Positions 42,357 to 55,080 of a stretch of 64,000 nucleotides of DNA are shown piece after piece. The notes under the pieces were generated by a model. That model searched no databases, was not told where the DNA came from, and was given only the letters and a program-made list of their open reading frames with translations. Origin of the DNA: Brachypodium distachyon (taxonomy: Eukaryota; Streptophyta; Magnoliopsida; Poales; Poaceae); assembly GCF_000005505.3 (NCBI RefSeq), contig NC_016134.3, positions 12,878,624 through 12,942,623 of the forward strand, given 5' to 3'. The position numbers and the translations under genes are program-made. Each line of letters begins with the position of its first letter. Within the stretch, counting starts at the first letter, position 1.

Positions 42357-43079
42357 TTTTTTTTAGAGGTACCCCGGTACTCCTTAACAGAAGACAGAGT
42401 ACCAAGAATATCTGGCCGGTTGGTTTTCAAGGGTAACTTGGACTTTTTTTTTTGCCTCGTCAACCTCGGTTCTATTCGAATTGAGATCTATCCGGCCGCC
42501 TGCCTCACCACCCGCACATTGGGATCGATCCGGCCGTCCGCCGCCGCCTCGCTCCACGATCGTATCTAGCTTCGCTAGCCATGGACTCGCTCTTCTTGAT
42601 GTTTCCCCTCGACCGGACATTAATCCATGCATCAGAGGCATCCCCGGCCCTTTTGCACATGCGCATGCTGCGGACCTCCACGCCCAGCCGGACGCCGGCG
42701 GCAAGGGGCATACACATCCCAGGCACGCAGAACCAACATTACGGGGATGGGACCATGCAGAGTGTCTGATTTCGGGGTTAGGGTTTGCCGTAAATTACTG
42801 GGGATCGAAGTATGTACTTCTGTTAGTGTTCGTATACGGATGAGCAATCCATATTATTTTTAATGGAGTGATTTATCGTGTCGATTAATTGAGTAGTAAT
42901 AGGTAAACTACAATCGTGATTACGCATTTACCCCTAAAAGCAAGGTATTTCCTAGTTTTATCAGGGTGGTACTTCTTTTGGTTTGTGTTGGAGTGCCAGA
43001 CAAAAGTAACCGTTGGATCTCGATGGATAGACGGTCCGTATTAATTCCGGAATACGGTAAAAGAGCTCTTTTTTTAAAC
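42357..43079. mobile_element. ~720-bp insertion specific to copy B
   Basis: In copy C the flanks are nearly continuous (cttggatttatttattttgt + catgaatg). In B they are split by sequence starting agaggtaccccgg and ending gagctctttttttaaa. The inside has a GC-rich part (42,480-42,740) with several short overlapping frames, no recognised domain and no clear terminal repeats. It is probably a non-autonomous transposon. Confidence 0.5.
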
Positions 43080-43083
43080 ATGA

Positions 43084-43395
43084 ATGTCATCTTGGATTGA
43101 AGTTGATGCTCCTATAATATTGTTTGGACATCATGCTGACATTTCCATAACAGAATGTGATACTATGTTGCTTGCTTATCTGAACATCCTCCTCCTTGTT
43201 CGAGTGTGTTTTTCGATGACCAAGATCTGCATCTTTTGCAAGGACTTCATACCAAGAATTAAGCTGTTAACTAGGATTCTTGCTGGTATCTTGGATGGAG
43301 AGGAACCATCTGGGATTGATTGCTCGGTTACTCAGGTCACAGACCACCAAAAGATGGGGATTCAACAGGTAAAAACACTGATCAAAGCTACATGA
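43084..43395 (+). other. Unrecognised conserved ORF in the F-box 3' flank, copy B
   Basis: This 103-codon frame (MSSWIEVDAPIILFGHHADI start) is matched at 57,243-57,545 in copy C with few residue changes and a small in-frame-like indel. I recognise no domain. Conservation may only reflect recent duplication. Confidence 0.3.
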
Positions 43396-43633
43396 AGACA
43401 GCAACAAAAGGCGGACCAAGAAATAAAGAACTTCAGGCAAACTCTTGGCACTATGATGCATTATTCTGTTATGCACCATTAGAGATTGATTCATTGATCT
43501 GACTAGCGCTGACAGCCTGACACGGACCACCAACTGAGTTTTTCATATCCAGTTGTCTGGATTTTCAGACTTACTGCCAGAGCAAATGCATATATCTAAA
43601 AGGGAATGCGTGATAAGGAGGTTGCTGATTTAC

Positions 43634-43870
43634 ATGCTCATAAAGATCCCTTTCATTTCATGTTGATCAATTTGAGAAGTCCCAGAATATCAGATGGCAG
43701 GAACAACAAAGACTGGAAAAGGCAAGGTGGGTCTGTTCAATTTAAAAAGAAGATAACTGAAATATAACTGAATTCACATGCTCATAAAGATCCCTTTCAT
43801 TTCAAGTTGATCAATTTCAGAAGTCCCAGAATACCAGATGGCAGGAACAACAGAGATTGGAAAAGGTAAG
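43634..43870. repeat. ~95-bp direct repeat in copy B
   Basis: catgctcataaagatccctt ... ggcaggaacaac occurs at ~43,634-43,727 and ~43,775-43,870. The region is missing from copy C. Confidence 0.75.
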
Positions 43871-44951
43871 GTTTAATGAGTTATCAGTCAAAGGATATTC
43901 TGACTTCAGAGAGGTCATTTTTAGCGTCTGATACAAGGAGTCGGACACCAATGGAAGGAAGACGTCGAGCAGAACATAAGATATCTTCCAGTACAAACAG
44001 CAAGGGTAGCCTTATCCTAATCATCTGCTCCACTTTACATAACAAAGTTTATCCGAATACAGTACAAAACATACAAACTATTAGTTTTTTTTTGTTGCGG
44101 GTGTAGAAACTATTAGTTTAGACTGCCAATTTAAGATGTTTTGGCTATCAGAAAGGAAGACAACATCCAAGCTCCTCCTTCAACCCTTATTCCTCAAGCG
44201 GCACTTCTGTTTCAAGCAAAGCACGACAGAGATTAGGATGAAAGTAACTAAGAACAGAATATCAAGAACTAGTAAGACAAGCGGCTACTACAATGGCTAT
44301 CAACTATTATGTGGCAATCAAGCAATGTATTTGTTTCAGCAAAACGGATAAAACGCCTCGATATCCTGAACTACTTGTCAAATAGAACAACTGCACGCAT
44401 AAGGTTAAAACGTCACCCAGGAAACTTATTGTTAGATCAGATTATACACTTGTTATCTAGGAGGGAAATAAGCATCAAAATATACCCAAATCGAAGAAGA
44501 TGCATAAAGCCAAGTGTGGCAGTGAGAAATATAAGTATCTACAATTGAAATCTGTGTGCAAAATGGCATGCTTCAGCATACAGAAGCATACAAGTTGGTT
44601 CCAGTATATAACAACATTTTGAGAATAACAAGTTAACGATCTGAGACAGAATAGTTTGTGGTAAAGAATTCAAAGGCAGTTCGAGTTCATATAATGCAAC
44701 ATATATGACCATAGGAGAAACAAAGATGCAAGAGATAAACTCCTATACTTCCAATTGTTAATCACTAAGTCTGTAATTCTTTTTTATGTATATCTACATT
44801 ATCCTTCTCCACTCATTGACCAATGACCACACACCATGAGCAGGGCGATCACAACAGTGCATTGATGAAAAAAGAAATGTCAACCACTCATAAGCATACA
44901 GCACAGGCCAAAGCAAAGAACATACAATAGGAGATTAAAACAGATCACATT

Positions 44952-46252
44952 TCATTTGCAGAACATAATAATCTCAAAAAGAGCAGCAATAACCCAAAGG
45001 CCAAATACACACCTTGTAGAATCATCCTTGAGCGCTGGGAATGCGGGAGGCCAAATCATCATGAAAGGATGGACCAAACCAACATGGTGTTCCTTACTTG
45101 CCATCTCATACACTTTACGCAGCACCCTGCGCCTAATATCCAAGTAGAGTGTCCATCAACCCATCAGCAAGAACACAAACTTAGCATTGTCCCCCACCCG
45201 GCTCATCCGCACAGCATCAGTATGCTCATGCTCAACCATGCCATCAGACATCCCCAAAGCAGCACACATCTCACGCAAACATACGGTATCCACCAGCAAC
45301 CATTTATCATCCTTGTGAAGCCAGATGTGAAGCTGAAGTTCCTTCAAATCGATGAGGTAAACCCCAGAATCATCTGCCCGTCAGAATATGACATCTCTAT
45401 TCTCAAATTCTATCCCACCTTCATGTCGAGAAGGCCACACTACCCCTTCTGGGAGTTGAATTGTGAAGAAACTCGAGTTCGACAAATCCAACACAAGAAT
45501 GTCGTTGGATGTGCCCCCTGCCATGTAGATCCTATCACCAATGAGTAGAGGTTCTGGTTGTTGTAGCGGATGGGGGAGTTCTGTCATGGCTTTGGTATGC
45601 ATGACCCAGACACCATCTTGCAACATATATACCTTCCCAAATGTCTTCCCGCAGGTAGATACCCAATTACTCACATTGATCTCCATTGCCAGTCAGATGT
45701 ATGATAAACAGCCGTCACCTCCTCTGGAAAGGAAGCGACCAAAGGTAGATATCTGGCCGTTACCTGTCATGACACGTGGAGGTTGTGGGAGGGCGACCAT
45801 GCCTCTCTCAGGGAACAGAAGGTTGTGCACTTCATCTGTGTATTTGTGGTTCCGAATCCGGAGATCAATACGCTGCCGTTCCGGCATTCCCGAATCGCTA
45901 TTGCATCGTCGATGTCCAAGCTTAACGTTGCCATGCGGCGGAGGGCGGTGGCGAGCTCCGGTTCTTGGGTCTGGGTCAGCATCGGAACGAAGTGTGGACG
46001 AAAATCGGTTGTATCATGAAACAACACATCTTCGTCGTACAAGCCAAGGAGTCGGGGCGGGTGGTGCTGGCGGACTCGGCGGAGGAAGGCCCGGTCGGCG
46101 GCATGGTGGTACCAGCATGTGCAGACGAGCGTGGCGCGGACGAGGGTGGTGGGGAAGCCGACGCGAAGGAGGATCTCGCGGAGGAGGTCGTCGTCGTTGA
46201 GTACCTTGGAAACCACAGCCGCGGCCGCGGCCGGCGAGGGTGGGGAATCCAT
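44952..46252 (-). pseudogene. F-box protein gene, copy B
   Basis: The start is MDSPPSPAAAAAVVSKVLND at 46,252. The F-box is complete here (DDLLREILLRVGFPTTLVRA then LVCTCWY). The frame breaks near 45,870 by one missing base (FGTTNTQ for FRNHKYT), then continues through three substitutions to stop: after LSYI (~45,687, TGA for Trp), after DVIF (~45,378) and after LMG (~45,153). The C-terminal part (IRRRVLRKVYEMASKEHH, FGLWVI) is still readable to 44,952, where the stop is also shifted compared with copy C. It had the same F-box plus ~370-residue associated region as copy C. A UTR-intron donor lies at 46,413. Confidence 0.88.
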
Positions 46253-47564
46253 TGTCAGCCGATCCCTTGAATAAGGAAGAGAAATCAAAATCTTACACTT
46301 ATGGTATCATTCCCCTCCTCTGCTGCTGGAACAAGGAAAGGTAGGAATTTAAGAAGAAAAGTTGAGCTAGGGTTCCGCGCAAGAAACGAAATTGGGGTAA
46401 AACAAGACTTACCTGGAATCGCGAGAGGAGAAGGCGGCTTTGTGGGGGCGCAGGCACCGACCGCCGTCAGGAGGTTCAATTCGGAATGCCGGTGGAAGTC
46501 CCGTCTCAAGGTGGACGCCGGTCTGGCTCGGTCCGAGCTAGCTGCAATCTGTGCGGTGGTGGCTGCGTAGGAGAGTCAGGGTTCGTAGGAACTGAGAAGC
46601 AGCTAATTTTGACCTAGGCAAACGGGACTGGACTGGGCTGGAGGCATCTATGAGCCATGAAAGCTGAGCATGGGCCGCCAGGGGGCCAAAATGGCCAGCT
46701 CGCCGACCTGGACCGAGCTCAGCTCAGCTCAGCCTGAAGATGTGATGAGCCGTTTTTGTAGGCTCGGCTTGGTCTAAAAAAATAAGCCTCGGGCCGAGCC
46801 CACCATGGGACTCTCCCATGGAATTCATTCACATGACGCCTAGCCGTATTCCATTTCTATCTGCCTGTTTCCAAAAAAAATCACAGTGAACTTCAAAGAT
46901 ATTTTTCTGAGAAAAAAAAAAACCTGCGCACAGTTTGAGATCCCAAACTAGAATAGTTTCCAGCATGCAAAGAATAACAGAAATAGCAAGGAGGATTTCA
47001 TTACATGCTTAGAAGCTTGTTACTTAACTGTAACCACTCTGAAAATACTTCTCTTGCCATCAGCACCTGCTCCTGTCTACAGTAAGGCTTCACATTGATT
47101 AAAGCCACACAACGGGCAAGTCAAGATTACAGCATCCTCCCATTTGGTCCAAGTACACAGCCCCAGTCCCGACCGACAAGTCAACAACTGCTCTTCTTGA
47201 CAATAAGATGCTGAAAAGCATGGGACCAGTGATGACAATGACTTTGAACAGCCAAATCAGTGACATTTTGGGACTCGTTTGGACAGTTCAGGCGCCTAAA
47301 GCTCATAAATCATGCGGAGAGACTCAAAGACAAAGACCAAGACTTCGAGAGTCTTTCGATCCAGGCAGCTTCCGCTGTGGCGAGGCCACCTTTCTGGTTA
47401 TCACATGGATCCGCTCCGTATGACCGTATCTGCAGGCCTCCTTGATCCGCAAGCCCATTCCTGACTGCAACACCTACAGTTTTTGCTACCTAGCTTAATA
47501 TTCCAAGAACTAAATCATCAAGTGATTTTTCTTGCAGCATTCTTATTCGTGCAGGCACCTCATC

Positions 47565-50092
47565 TTGGGTTCTGCCAATTTCTTCTTCATCGTGCTTGCA
47601 GCTGCAGCATCGTTAATGGCCGTGCAGGGATCCAACTATGGCGACTATCCCACTGTCAACCTCCCAACACTGTTGATCAATAAAAAGCCTCCCTCCCAAA
47701 CGGATTGAACTACATGGACGGTACAACTGTCCGTGACATCGTCCTCCGTTCACCAAGGGCACGGCCTTTTTCTTTTGATGGGTGGTCCTTTGCTGAAGGG
47801 TTCTTCTGTGCCTCCCTCTGTGATGTCTTTCTCTTTTCTGTCTTCATTGTAAGCACTGACAGTGGCGGCTGGTTCTACGACATGGCAACTGGACCACAGG
47901 ATATCTGGTTGGCCAACCGGGCTGGCCTAACCCTGTTAGGGAGAACCCCACCCTTGAGCTTACGAGGAATGGCAACCTCATCCTCCGTGTACCGATGGGA
48001 TCATGGGAAGATGGTCTGGTCTAGTGCCACTTCAGACAAATCCATGATTGGCATGGAGATCACGAAGCTCAGCAACCTGGTGCTATTTGATCAGAAGAAT
48101 TCCACTGTGCGGCAGTCATTTCATCATCGACTGATTCATTGGCCCCCGTGCAATCACTTCCGCAAAGTATGAGGCTAACAGCTATTACATCTGCAACAAA
48201 TTCGACTCAGACTCAGAGTCAGTTGTACTATATCACGGCACTCCCAGATGGATTATATTATTATGTTGAATCCACACCACCACAACTCTACTTTTCATAT
48301 GCACCGGTGCAAAATTACAAGACACGAAATGATCCAATAAAGGTTACCTTCAAGAATGGCAGCCTCAGCATCATTATGCAGTCTAGTGAACCTAGAGATA
48401 TCATGCTGCCACCCGCACTGTCCAGCCAGCACATGAGATTAGAGTCCGATGGGCACCTAAGGCTGCATCAATGGTCTGGTAACATAAAACAATGGACTTT
48501 GTCTGATGCAATGCAGATCTCTCGTGATCGTGCATAGTGCTTACAAACCGCTGTGTGGGGACTATGGGATATGCGCAAATGGGCAGTGCACATGTCTTTT
48601 TCGAAGTAATACCGATTAATACTACGCCGGTAGACGAGCGGAAGGCAAATCTTTGTTGCACGCCACTGATTCCAATTTTTTGTCAGGACAGGCAACACCA
48701 TCATCTCTTAACTCTTATTGATGTTTCTTATTTTGACGAAAGCCACACGTACCGTTGTGAATTTAAACAGAAATGATTGTAAGCAAGCCTGCCAACACAA
48801 TTGTTCCTGCAGGGAAGTTGTTTTCAGGTATGGCCAGGACGATTCCAATGGGGAATGTTTCTGGGTGACAAAGGTATTCTCCTTGCAATCAATACAACCA
48901 GAAGCTCTTCATTACAACTCCACTGCTTACATCAAGGTTCAGTATAGAACATCCAACTCCACTTCTGCTCCTACAAACTGACGGAACATTATTTTAACAA
49001 TTACACTTCCAACAAGTATTCTTGTACTATTACTTGTCATTGTTGCCATTCTTTATCTACAAAGGAGGAAGTATGAAGAGAATGATGAGGACTCTGATTT
49101 TGATCAATTATCCGTAATGCCTGCTAGGTTTCCTTTAGAGAAGTTGAGAATGCACTGAAGAATTCAGTAAAAAACTTGGGGAGGGTAGATTTGGTTCTGT
49201 TTTTTAAGGGAAATTTGATACAGAGAGAGTTGTGCTAAAAATTTTGGAAGGTGCTAGACAAGAAAAGAAAAAAATTCTTGGCAAAGGTTGAAACTATAGG
49301 AAGCATTGAACATATAAATCTTGTCAATCTTACTGGCTTCTGTGCAGAGAAATCTCAGCGGCTTCTGGTATATGAATGTATGTCTAGAGGGTCACTTGAT
49401 AGGTAGATCTATAACCGCCATAACAATGCCCCTCTTGACTGGTCCACTCAGCGTAGGATCATTCTAGATATTGCCAAGGTTCTATCTTCATGAGGATTGC
49501 AGATGAAAAATTGCTCATCTGGACATTAAGCTACAAAATATTCTTTTAGATGAGAACTTCAATGCCGAAGTTGCGGATTTTGGACTACCTAAGTTAATAC
49601 ACATGTATCAAAGTAAGGCAGTGCGATGATGAGAGGAACACCAGGGGTATCTGGCACCTGAATGGTTAACGTCGCAAATCAATGAAAAAGTTGCCGTGTG
49701 CAGCTTTGGAGTGGTTATCTTGGAAATAATAAGTGGAAGGAAAAAGCATTGACCGTTCTCAGCCTAAGGAGAACCTTCAGCTCATTAATTTATTACGGGA
49801 AAAGGCTCAACACAATCAATGGATTGATCTGATCGATACGAAAAGTGATGATATGGTCTCACACGAGGAGGACGTGATTCAAATTATGAAGCTTGCAATC
49901 TGGTGCTTGCAGAATAATAGCATTCATAGGCCTTCCATGGCAACAGTGATCAAGATTTTGGAAGGTACGGTAAGCGTTGAAGTTTGCATAGTTCAAAGTT
50001 TTCTCAATGCAAATAAAATGATGTCTGTTCAAGATAATCCATGCCCATATTCAGTTCCAAGTCAAGCATCTATCTTATCTGGCCCACGGTGA
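47565..50092 (+). pseudogene. S-domain receptor-like kinase, copy B
   Basis: The most complete copy of the receptor. The signal-peptide region starts with TTG at 47,565 in place of ATG. B-lectin (~47,890-48,150), PAN (CKQACQHNCSCREVVFRYGQ, ~48,775-48,930), a membrane segment (ITLPTSILVLLLLVIVAILY, ~48,995-49,055), juxtamembrane, glycine-loop remnants and the kinase ([28 protein letters not shown]) follow. Lesions include frameshifts in the lectin part, a stop near 48,537, the stop at 49,404-49,406 shared with copy A, and an invariant-lysine change (VLKILEGA for VKHLEGA). The last frame ends SVPSQASILSGPR* at 50,090-50,092. It is non-functional as a receptor. Confidence 0.88.
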
Positions 50093-51640
50093 AAAGGGTG
50101 GCTAATGCAGAAAAGAAATTCCAACATATAGAGTTTGACTTTTACAACTATTTTGTATCCTACCCCTTACTATTTGTGCATGGGACGCATGTTTTGAATT
50201 GAGAAATTCAGGCCAGTATATTGAGCGAAGTTGTACCTCTCACTATGAGGTAGGTTTTTAATGGAATGGAAGGTGTGCAGTATAAGTAAAGTCTGTCAGT
50301 TGATTTTCTAGGGTATTGTGGACATATTTACCCAAAAACTAGTTTTTGTAAGGGTAGTTTTGACGGTAACGACTTTTGATCCTGCCACCGCTGCTAATCC
50401 ACTGGTCGTCCACCGCCGACCAATGCCAAAGCCACCAGCCATTTGCACAATCGTATGGTCCAATCCGTGATCTTATTCGCTATCTAGTGCCCATGTGGGC
50501 TGCTATTTGTCAGTTCATAATAGTGCATCACCATCTGATTCGGTTCCTCAGCATAAGTGTTGCACTTGCTTGAGATGGGCACTAATTGCCCGTTCCTAAT
50601 AGTCTATCCCGGAACTTTAGTGCAAAGAACGTAGAGCTCAGCAATTGACATGCAAAATCTCGATAATTTATTTGCCATTGATGATTGGCTACAAAGATGT
50701 GTGGATGAAACGAATACAAGTTATTTTGATTAAGTTTTGTATGTCTTTGAAATATTTTTGTGAATGTTAATGTGTGATACAATCATACAAATGGAAATTA
50801 GTATCTGAAAGATTTTGGTATGACATCTTTCCAGATATACTTTTATTCTGAAATTTCACTAATACTCTTCAGAAAATCAATTGAAAAATACTATTCTCTA
50901 TAAACTAACCCTTACCCGCATTAAAAAAAATAAACATTATTTTCCACTTTTTAGCATCAATGGAAATACAGACCAGTTAAAAACATGTGATAGAAAATAT
51001 TCAGGAAAAAACATGAACTTTGACCACCTAATTTACATATGATTTATCTGGATAGTTGTAGAATAACTATTTCAGATTGTAGAGTATACTTGGAACTGGA
51101 TAAGAGAACAAATCTTCGGAAAATTACAAATGACGCTAGCAGTCTTCACCTCAACTATATGAATCAAATATGTGGCATAATTAGGCTGCTGCATCAGGAG
51201 TCAATTTTAGAATAAAGAGAGGTTAACCTGAATATTAACAGCGGTCTACTACCCGAGAATATAGTACCGACAGCCCAATGCAAAGCCTGCACGGTTAAGG
51301 AAGCATCCTTGCAAAGTTGCAATGATTTTATTGCAAAGTCAGTTGGAACACCATGGAGTCAATCCAGGCGGAAGCAATCTGATTTCTAAGCCTAAGAATA
51401 ACTGGGATGGAGCACAGTCGATCTACGATTTGAGAAAGAAAAAAATTGGGGTTTACAAGCCCTAGTTAGGTACGCACCTGCAGCACAACAGGGGATCTGG
51501 AGCGACCGCAGCCTTTGATGCAGCGGAATCTCCAGCGGCGATGGGGGTCGAGTGACGCGATTCAATCAGGCGGCGGGCGGCCGATGGCAGGACGGAAGGG
51601 CGGCGGCGAGAGCTGGAGAGGACAGAGCAGGGGGGATAAT
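50093..51640. other. 3' flank of copy B
   Basis: Collinear with 4,306-5,960. It has no gene; the orphan minus-strand exon end is conserved (GCTGCAG|GTGCGT, last exon base 51,478). Confidence 0.5.
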
Positions 51641-51659
51641 ATGATTTCATATGATTCGC

Positions 51660-52085
51660 CACTTGCTAGCTCCGTCCGTTTTTAAATAAAGTTTTAGTTT
51701 CGTCCTAGACAGCCTAAAGTTTGAATAAGTTTACAGAAAAAATGTATTCCGTATCTAACACGTAGAATATCAAATGAGTACACTATGAAAATATATATCA
51801 TGACAGATTTAATAGAACTAATTTAAAAGCGTAGATGTTGTAGATGTTTAGGTAAATTTGGTCAAAGTTTAGTAAGTTACGACGAAGGTAGAACTGAAGG
51901 AAACAAATCAGGCTCGGATCAATACCAAAGTTGAATTTCAAAATGCCGTTGGAGGGCACAAATTAGAAAAGTGGTTGTGTTACATGAGGCTGTGCATAAA
52001 CTCCAGAGAACAAATCAGGTTCAGATCAATACTAAAGTTGGATTTCGTCCGAGGGCACATTTTAGAAGTGGTTACATGAGTTTGG
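51660..52085. repeat. Stowaway relic and a ~105-bp tandem pair
   Basis: 51,665-51,905 resembles a decayed Stowaway (tccgtccgttttt..., interior tatatatcatgacagattta). Next to it, aacaaatcaggctcggatca (51,902) and aacaaatcaggttcagatca (52,008) begin two direct copies of about 75-105 bp. Confidence 0.55.
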
Positions 52086-52339
52086 TAATCTGCTAAACTG
52101 CCTTGTGAGGCAATTATTTTATAGATATTATTTAGGGGTTTTCATCTCATCAGGGCATTGCCATATTTCAGGATTCTCATCTCACCTGGGCATCAACATA
52201 TAGTTAACTTTGATCTAATGATTAGATAATTGAAATCCTATTTGCAGCCAACTAGACACATGCTGCGATGCCGAAGCAAGCAAACAGTACAGTATCAGAC
52301 TGCAAAACAAGCAGAGCAGACCACACGACCCAAGACCAT

Positions 52340-52860
52340 GGAAGGAAGATCTCGATTAGAACGTAACAGATTCTAATCCAGCACAGACAGCAAGGGTCTT
52401 ATCATAACATCATCTGCTCCAGTCACATAACAGTAACATAGCCTAATCTTAATCCAGTACAAATCATAGCGTCTCCTAATCCAGTTCCATACCATATCCT
52501 GCTCCGCCGCTTACTGCTACTCAACAAACAAGAAAATTTCGATTCTAGACTCGCAATTTAAAAAGTTTTGGCTACCAGGTAGAAGCAAATGCACCTCACT
52601 GATCTTCCTTGTTGGTGCCCATCAGCACATGTCACTGATAGATAATCCAAGATCCTCCGGCCTGCTATCCTTGTTTAAACGGCATTTCTGTTTTTCAAGC
52701 AAAACACGACAAGGATTAGGATGAAGATAAGTAAGCATCGGCATGTCAAATGAACTAATAAGACAAGTGGCTACTGCAATGGCTGTCAACTACGATGTGG
52801 CACTGGAAGGCCAAAACAAGATGCACAGAGATTCTATTTGTTTAAACTACATAACTGCAT
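52340..52860. repeat. Diverged fourth copy of the F-box 3' flank
   Basis: Aligns by eye with 43,950-44,335 and 57,765-58,135: shared blocks include gacagcaagggt, atcatctgctcca, cgcaatttaaaaagttttgg, ggattaggatgaa and tcaaatgaactaataagaca. It is more diverged than B and C are from each other and has no F-box body attached. It sits directly downstream of the minus-strand NLR fragment. Confidence 0.75.
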
Positions 52861-53102
52861 AACATAAAGAGACCCACGGATGCGATTTTTGCCAGAGATC
52901 TAAGCCTCCAGAAGTGGTTGCTCGAGGCGTTTGTTCCGGAGGTTGTCCATGTGGTGGATGACCAGCAACCACAAGGCTATTTTCCTAGCATCATGCTTGG
53001 TAGGCTTTCTTGTACCGGTGTTAGAGCTGGGTTTGCCCTGCTCTAGGACTTGCCTGAACAGAGGATGGTGATGACCCCATCTGGGCAATAGCCACAACAT
53101 GG

Positions 53103-54095
53103 CTACAGTGCCTGTGGAACAAACCAAGGTCACATACATGCATCATTATCCAAAAGAACTCCGTATATGCATGGATTACAAAAGGTGAATCTGCAATAGT
53201 GGCTAGCACACAAAAAAGTATATGCACTCTAAGCAGGACTTAAGAGATACCTGTTTCTCCAAGCACCGGTCTATGCCGTATCTGTTGATTAGACGTGTGG
53301 GAAGGTTAGGATGGTCAGCCACTGCACGCCTGAACTCAGTCTCTGCAAACTTCACCTCCCCAGCATTGGCTCCATGACACCAAATATCAGCCGTGACTTG
53401 CTGGATCGAAGGGAGGTGACTCATGCTCAGTTCGAAGCCATAGCTGAAGATTTGACGTGGCAGGAAACTGAAATGAAGGGATCGAACCGTTGGCATAGTC
53501 CCTTGTGGGAACATGCATGGAAATGTCTGAAAATCCAAGAAAGTGCAATCTGTCACACACGGAAATGCACCATCAGCTGTGAACACAAACCCTCTTTCCA
53601 GCTGTGTCAGCTCTTCCATGGATCTACGACTACGAGTATGCAGGTAAAGAAAACGAAGTACAGGCAGCATCCCAAGGTTCACATTGTCATCTCCTCATAC
53701 TTGATCCACACTTATATATACATAGGAGAGGAACGGAAGTGATGCACTCGGCATAGTAGAGAACAAATCTTCATCAAAATGATGGAGTGTTAGACGTGTT
53801 ACCCTTCTTACTGGAATGAAATTGGTGAAGCCCAAACCAGCAAACTCTACACTTTGCAATTTGTGCATGTTACTTATGGACTCCGCCAAAGCTTTATCCT
53901 GGTTCTCATCCATTTTGCAGTAAAAACTAATCTTAAGGAACCTCAACTCTGTCAGACTGCCCAACTCTTTTAATTCATCGCCAGAAAATTGTCCACATCG
54001 AGAGTACCCAACTCTTGTAGGGAGATCAGGTTCCCTAAGCTGACTGCCGGCAACTTTATCTCACTATCGATACATAGCCGCATCAACTTTCTGGT
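53103..54095 (-). pseudogene. NLR leucine-rich-repeat fragment
   Basis: The minus strand encodes the C-terminal LRR part of a grass CC-NLR: LGNLISLQELGTLDVDNF, a frameshift near 53,990, then ELKELGSLTELRFLKI, LPVLRFLYLHT, HLPSIQQVTADIWCHGA and AVADHPNLPTRLINRYGID. That ending is characteristic of Pik/RGA-type NLRs. A donor at 53,251 (CAG|GTATC) and an acceptor ending at 53,112 would add Ala-Leu-stop (53,103-53,111). There is a further interruption between ~53,683 and 53,695. The CC and NB-ARC parts are absent. It is a relic of a third NLR, distinct from the pair at 9-21 kb. Confidence 0.75.
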
Positions 54096-54099
54096 TAGT

Positions 54100-55080
54100 A
54101 CTTGGAAACCATCAATGCATACCTTGACAGAGTAAACAGATTACTTTTCCTGACTAGAGGGGAGCAACTGTAACGACAATGACTACATGATGGACAAATC
54201 CTGAGACGAAAGGGGATCGATGATGACCCATCTGTCGCACATTCACACTTGACGACTTGTAATTTTATATTGCATATTTTCTCCGACAAAATGACTTTGT
54301 CTTGTAAGATCAGTAGTATCGAGTTAATCAGCAGTATTTGTCTCATGGGATTAGTATTGCGTGAAATTCCCTCTTGCGCTAATCCATCAGGCATCAGCAT
54401 GAGTAGGGTTCGAACATACCTTCAAGTCGACGCAGGCGATGGAACACAAAGCCCGGGATCGAGGAGGCGGGCGACTTCTCCTCCGCGCCGGGAGCACGAC
54501 CCATGGAGGAGCGAGTGGGGTGGCCAGCGGTTGGAGAGATCGCCGGCGGCGGCGGCATAGTAGTCTTTTTTGTTTTTGAGAGGTCTGTTTGGTTTGTTGG
54601 GCTGAGCTCATACCTGAATACTATCAGAGCCCACCTTTCCCTTCCATTCTCCGCACCGGGCCAAACTGACAAACTCTAAGCGGCCCACCTTTCCCTTCCA
54701 TTCTCCGCACCGGGCCAAGCTCTAAGCGGCCCACCTTCTCATTTGTCCTTTCCTTTCCTTTTCATTCCGCACCAGCCTGGCCCAGCATCTGCGACGCTAC
54801 TCCCCTGCCAGTAATATTTTTTCCATCGTCTCTCCTTTACATATTTTCCACGGCCCAAATTTGCCGCGAGCTGGCCATTGCCCAGCCGGCTCCGCTGGCA
54901 TGTAGGCCCCCGTTTTCGACCTCATGGCCCTTGACCAATCTGAAAATTCCAAAAATGAGTAAATTAAAAAAAAACCACTGCATTGTTGGCTAGTTTTTCA
55001 ATTTGGTACCAGTTTACGTTTTAGTTGCTAAAAACTACTTAATTACTCTAATCATTCGGTTGCTAGCGAATAACCCCGAA
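54100..55080. repeat. Intergenic with a ~55-bp tandem duplication
   Basis: cccacctttcccttccattc + tccgcaccgggcca occurs twice at about 54,630-54,735. The rest holds a GC-rich patch (54,400-54,560) and no recognised gene. Confidence 0.5.

Larger units (their letters stand above)
42318..51640. repeat. Segmental duplication copy B
   Basis: Homologous to copy C from 42,318/57,186 (tcctttgtaaattgatcatg) onward and to copy A from 45,601 onward. It holds the F-box 3' flank, F-box gene B and receptor kinase B. Relative to C it carries an extra ~720 bp at 42,357-43,079 and ~345 bp at 43,540-43,885. Confidence 0.88.
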
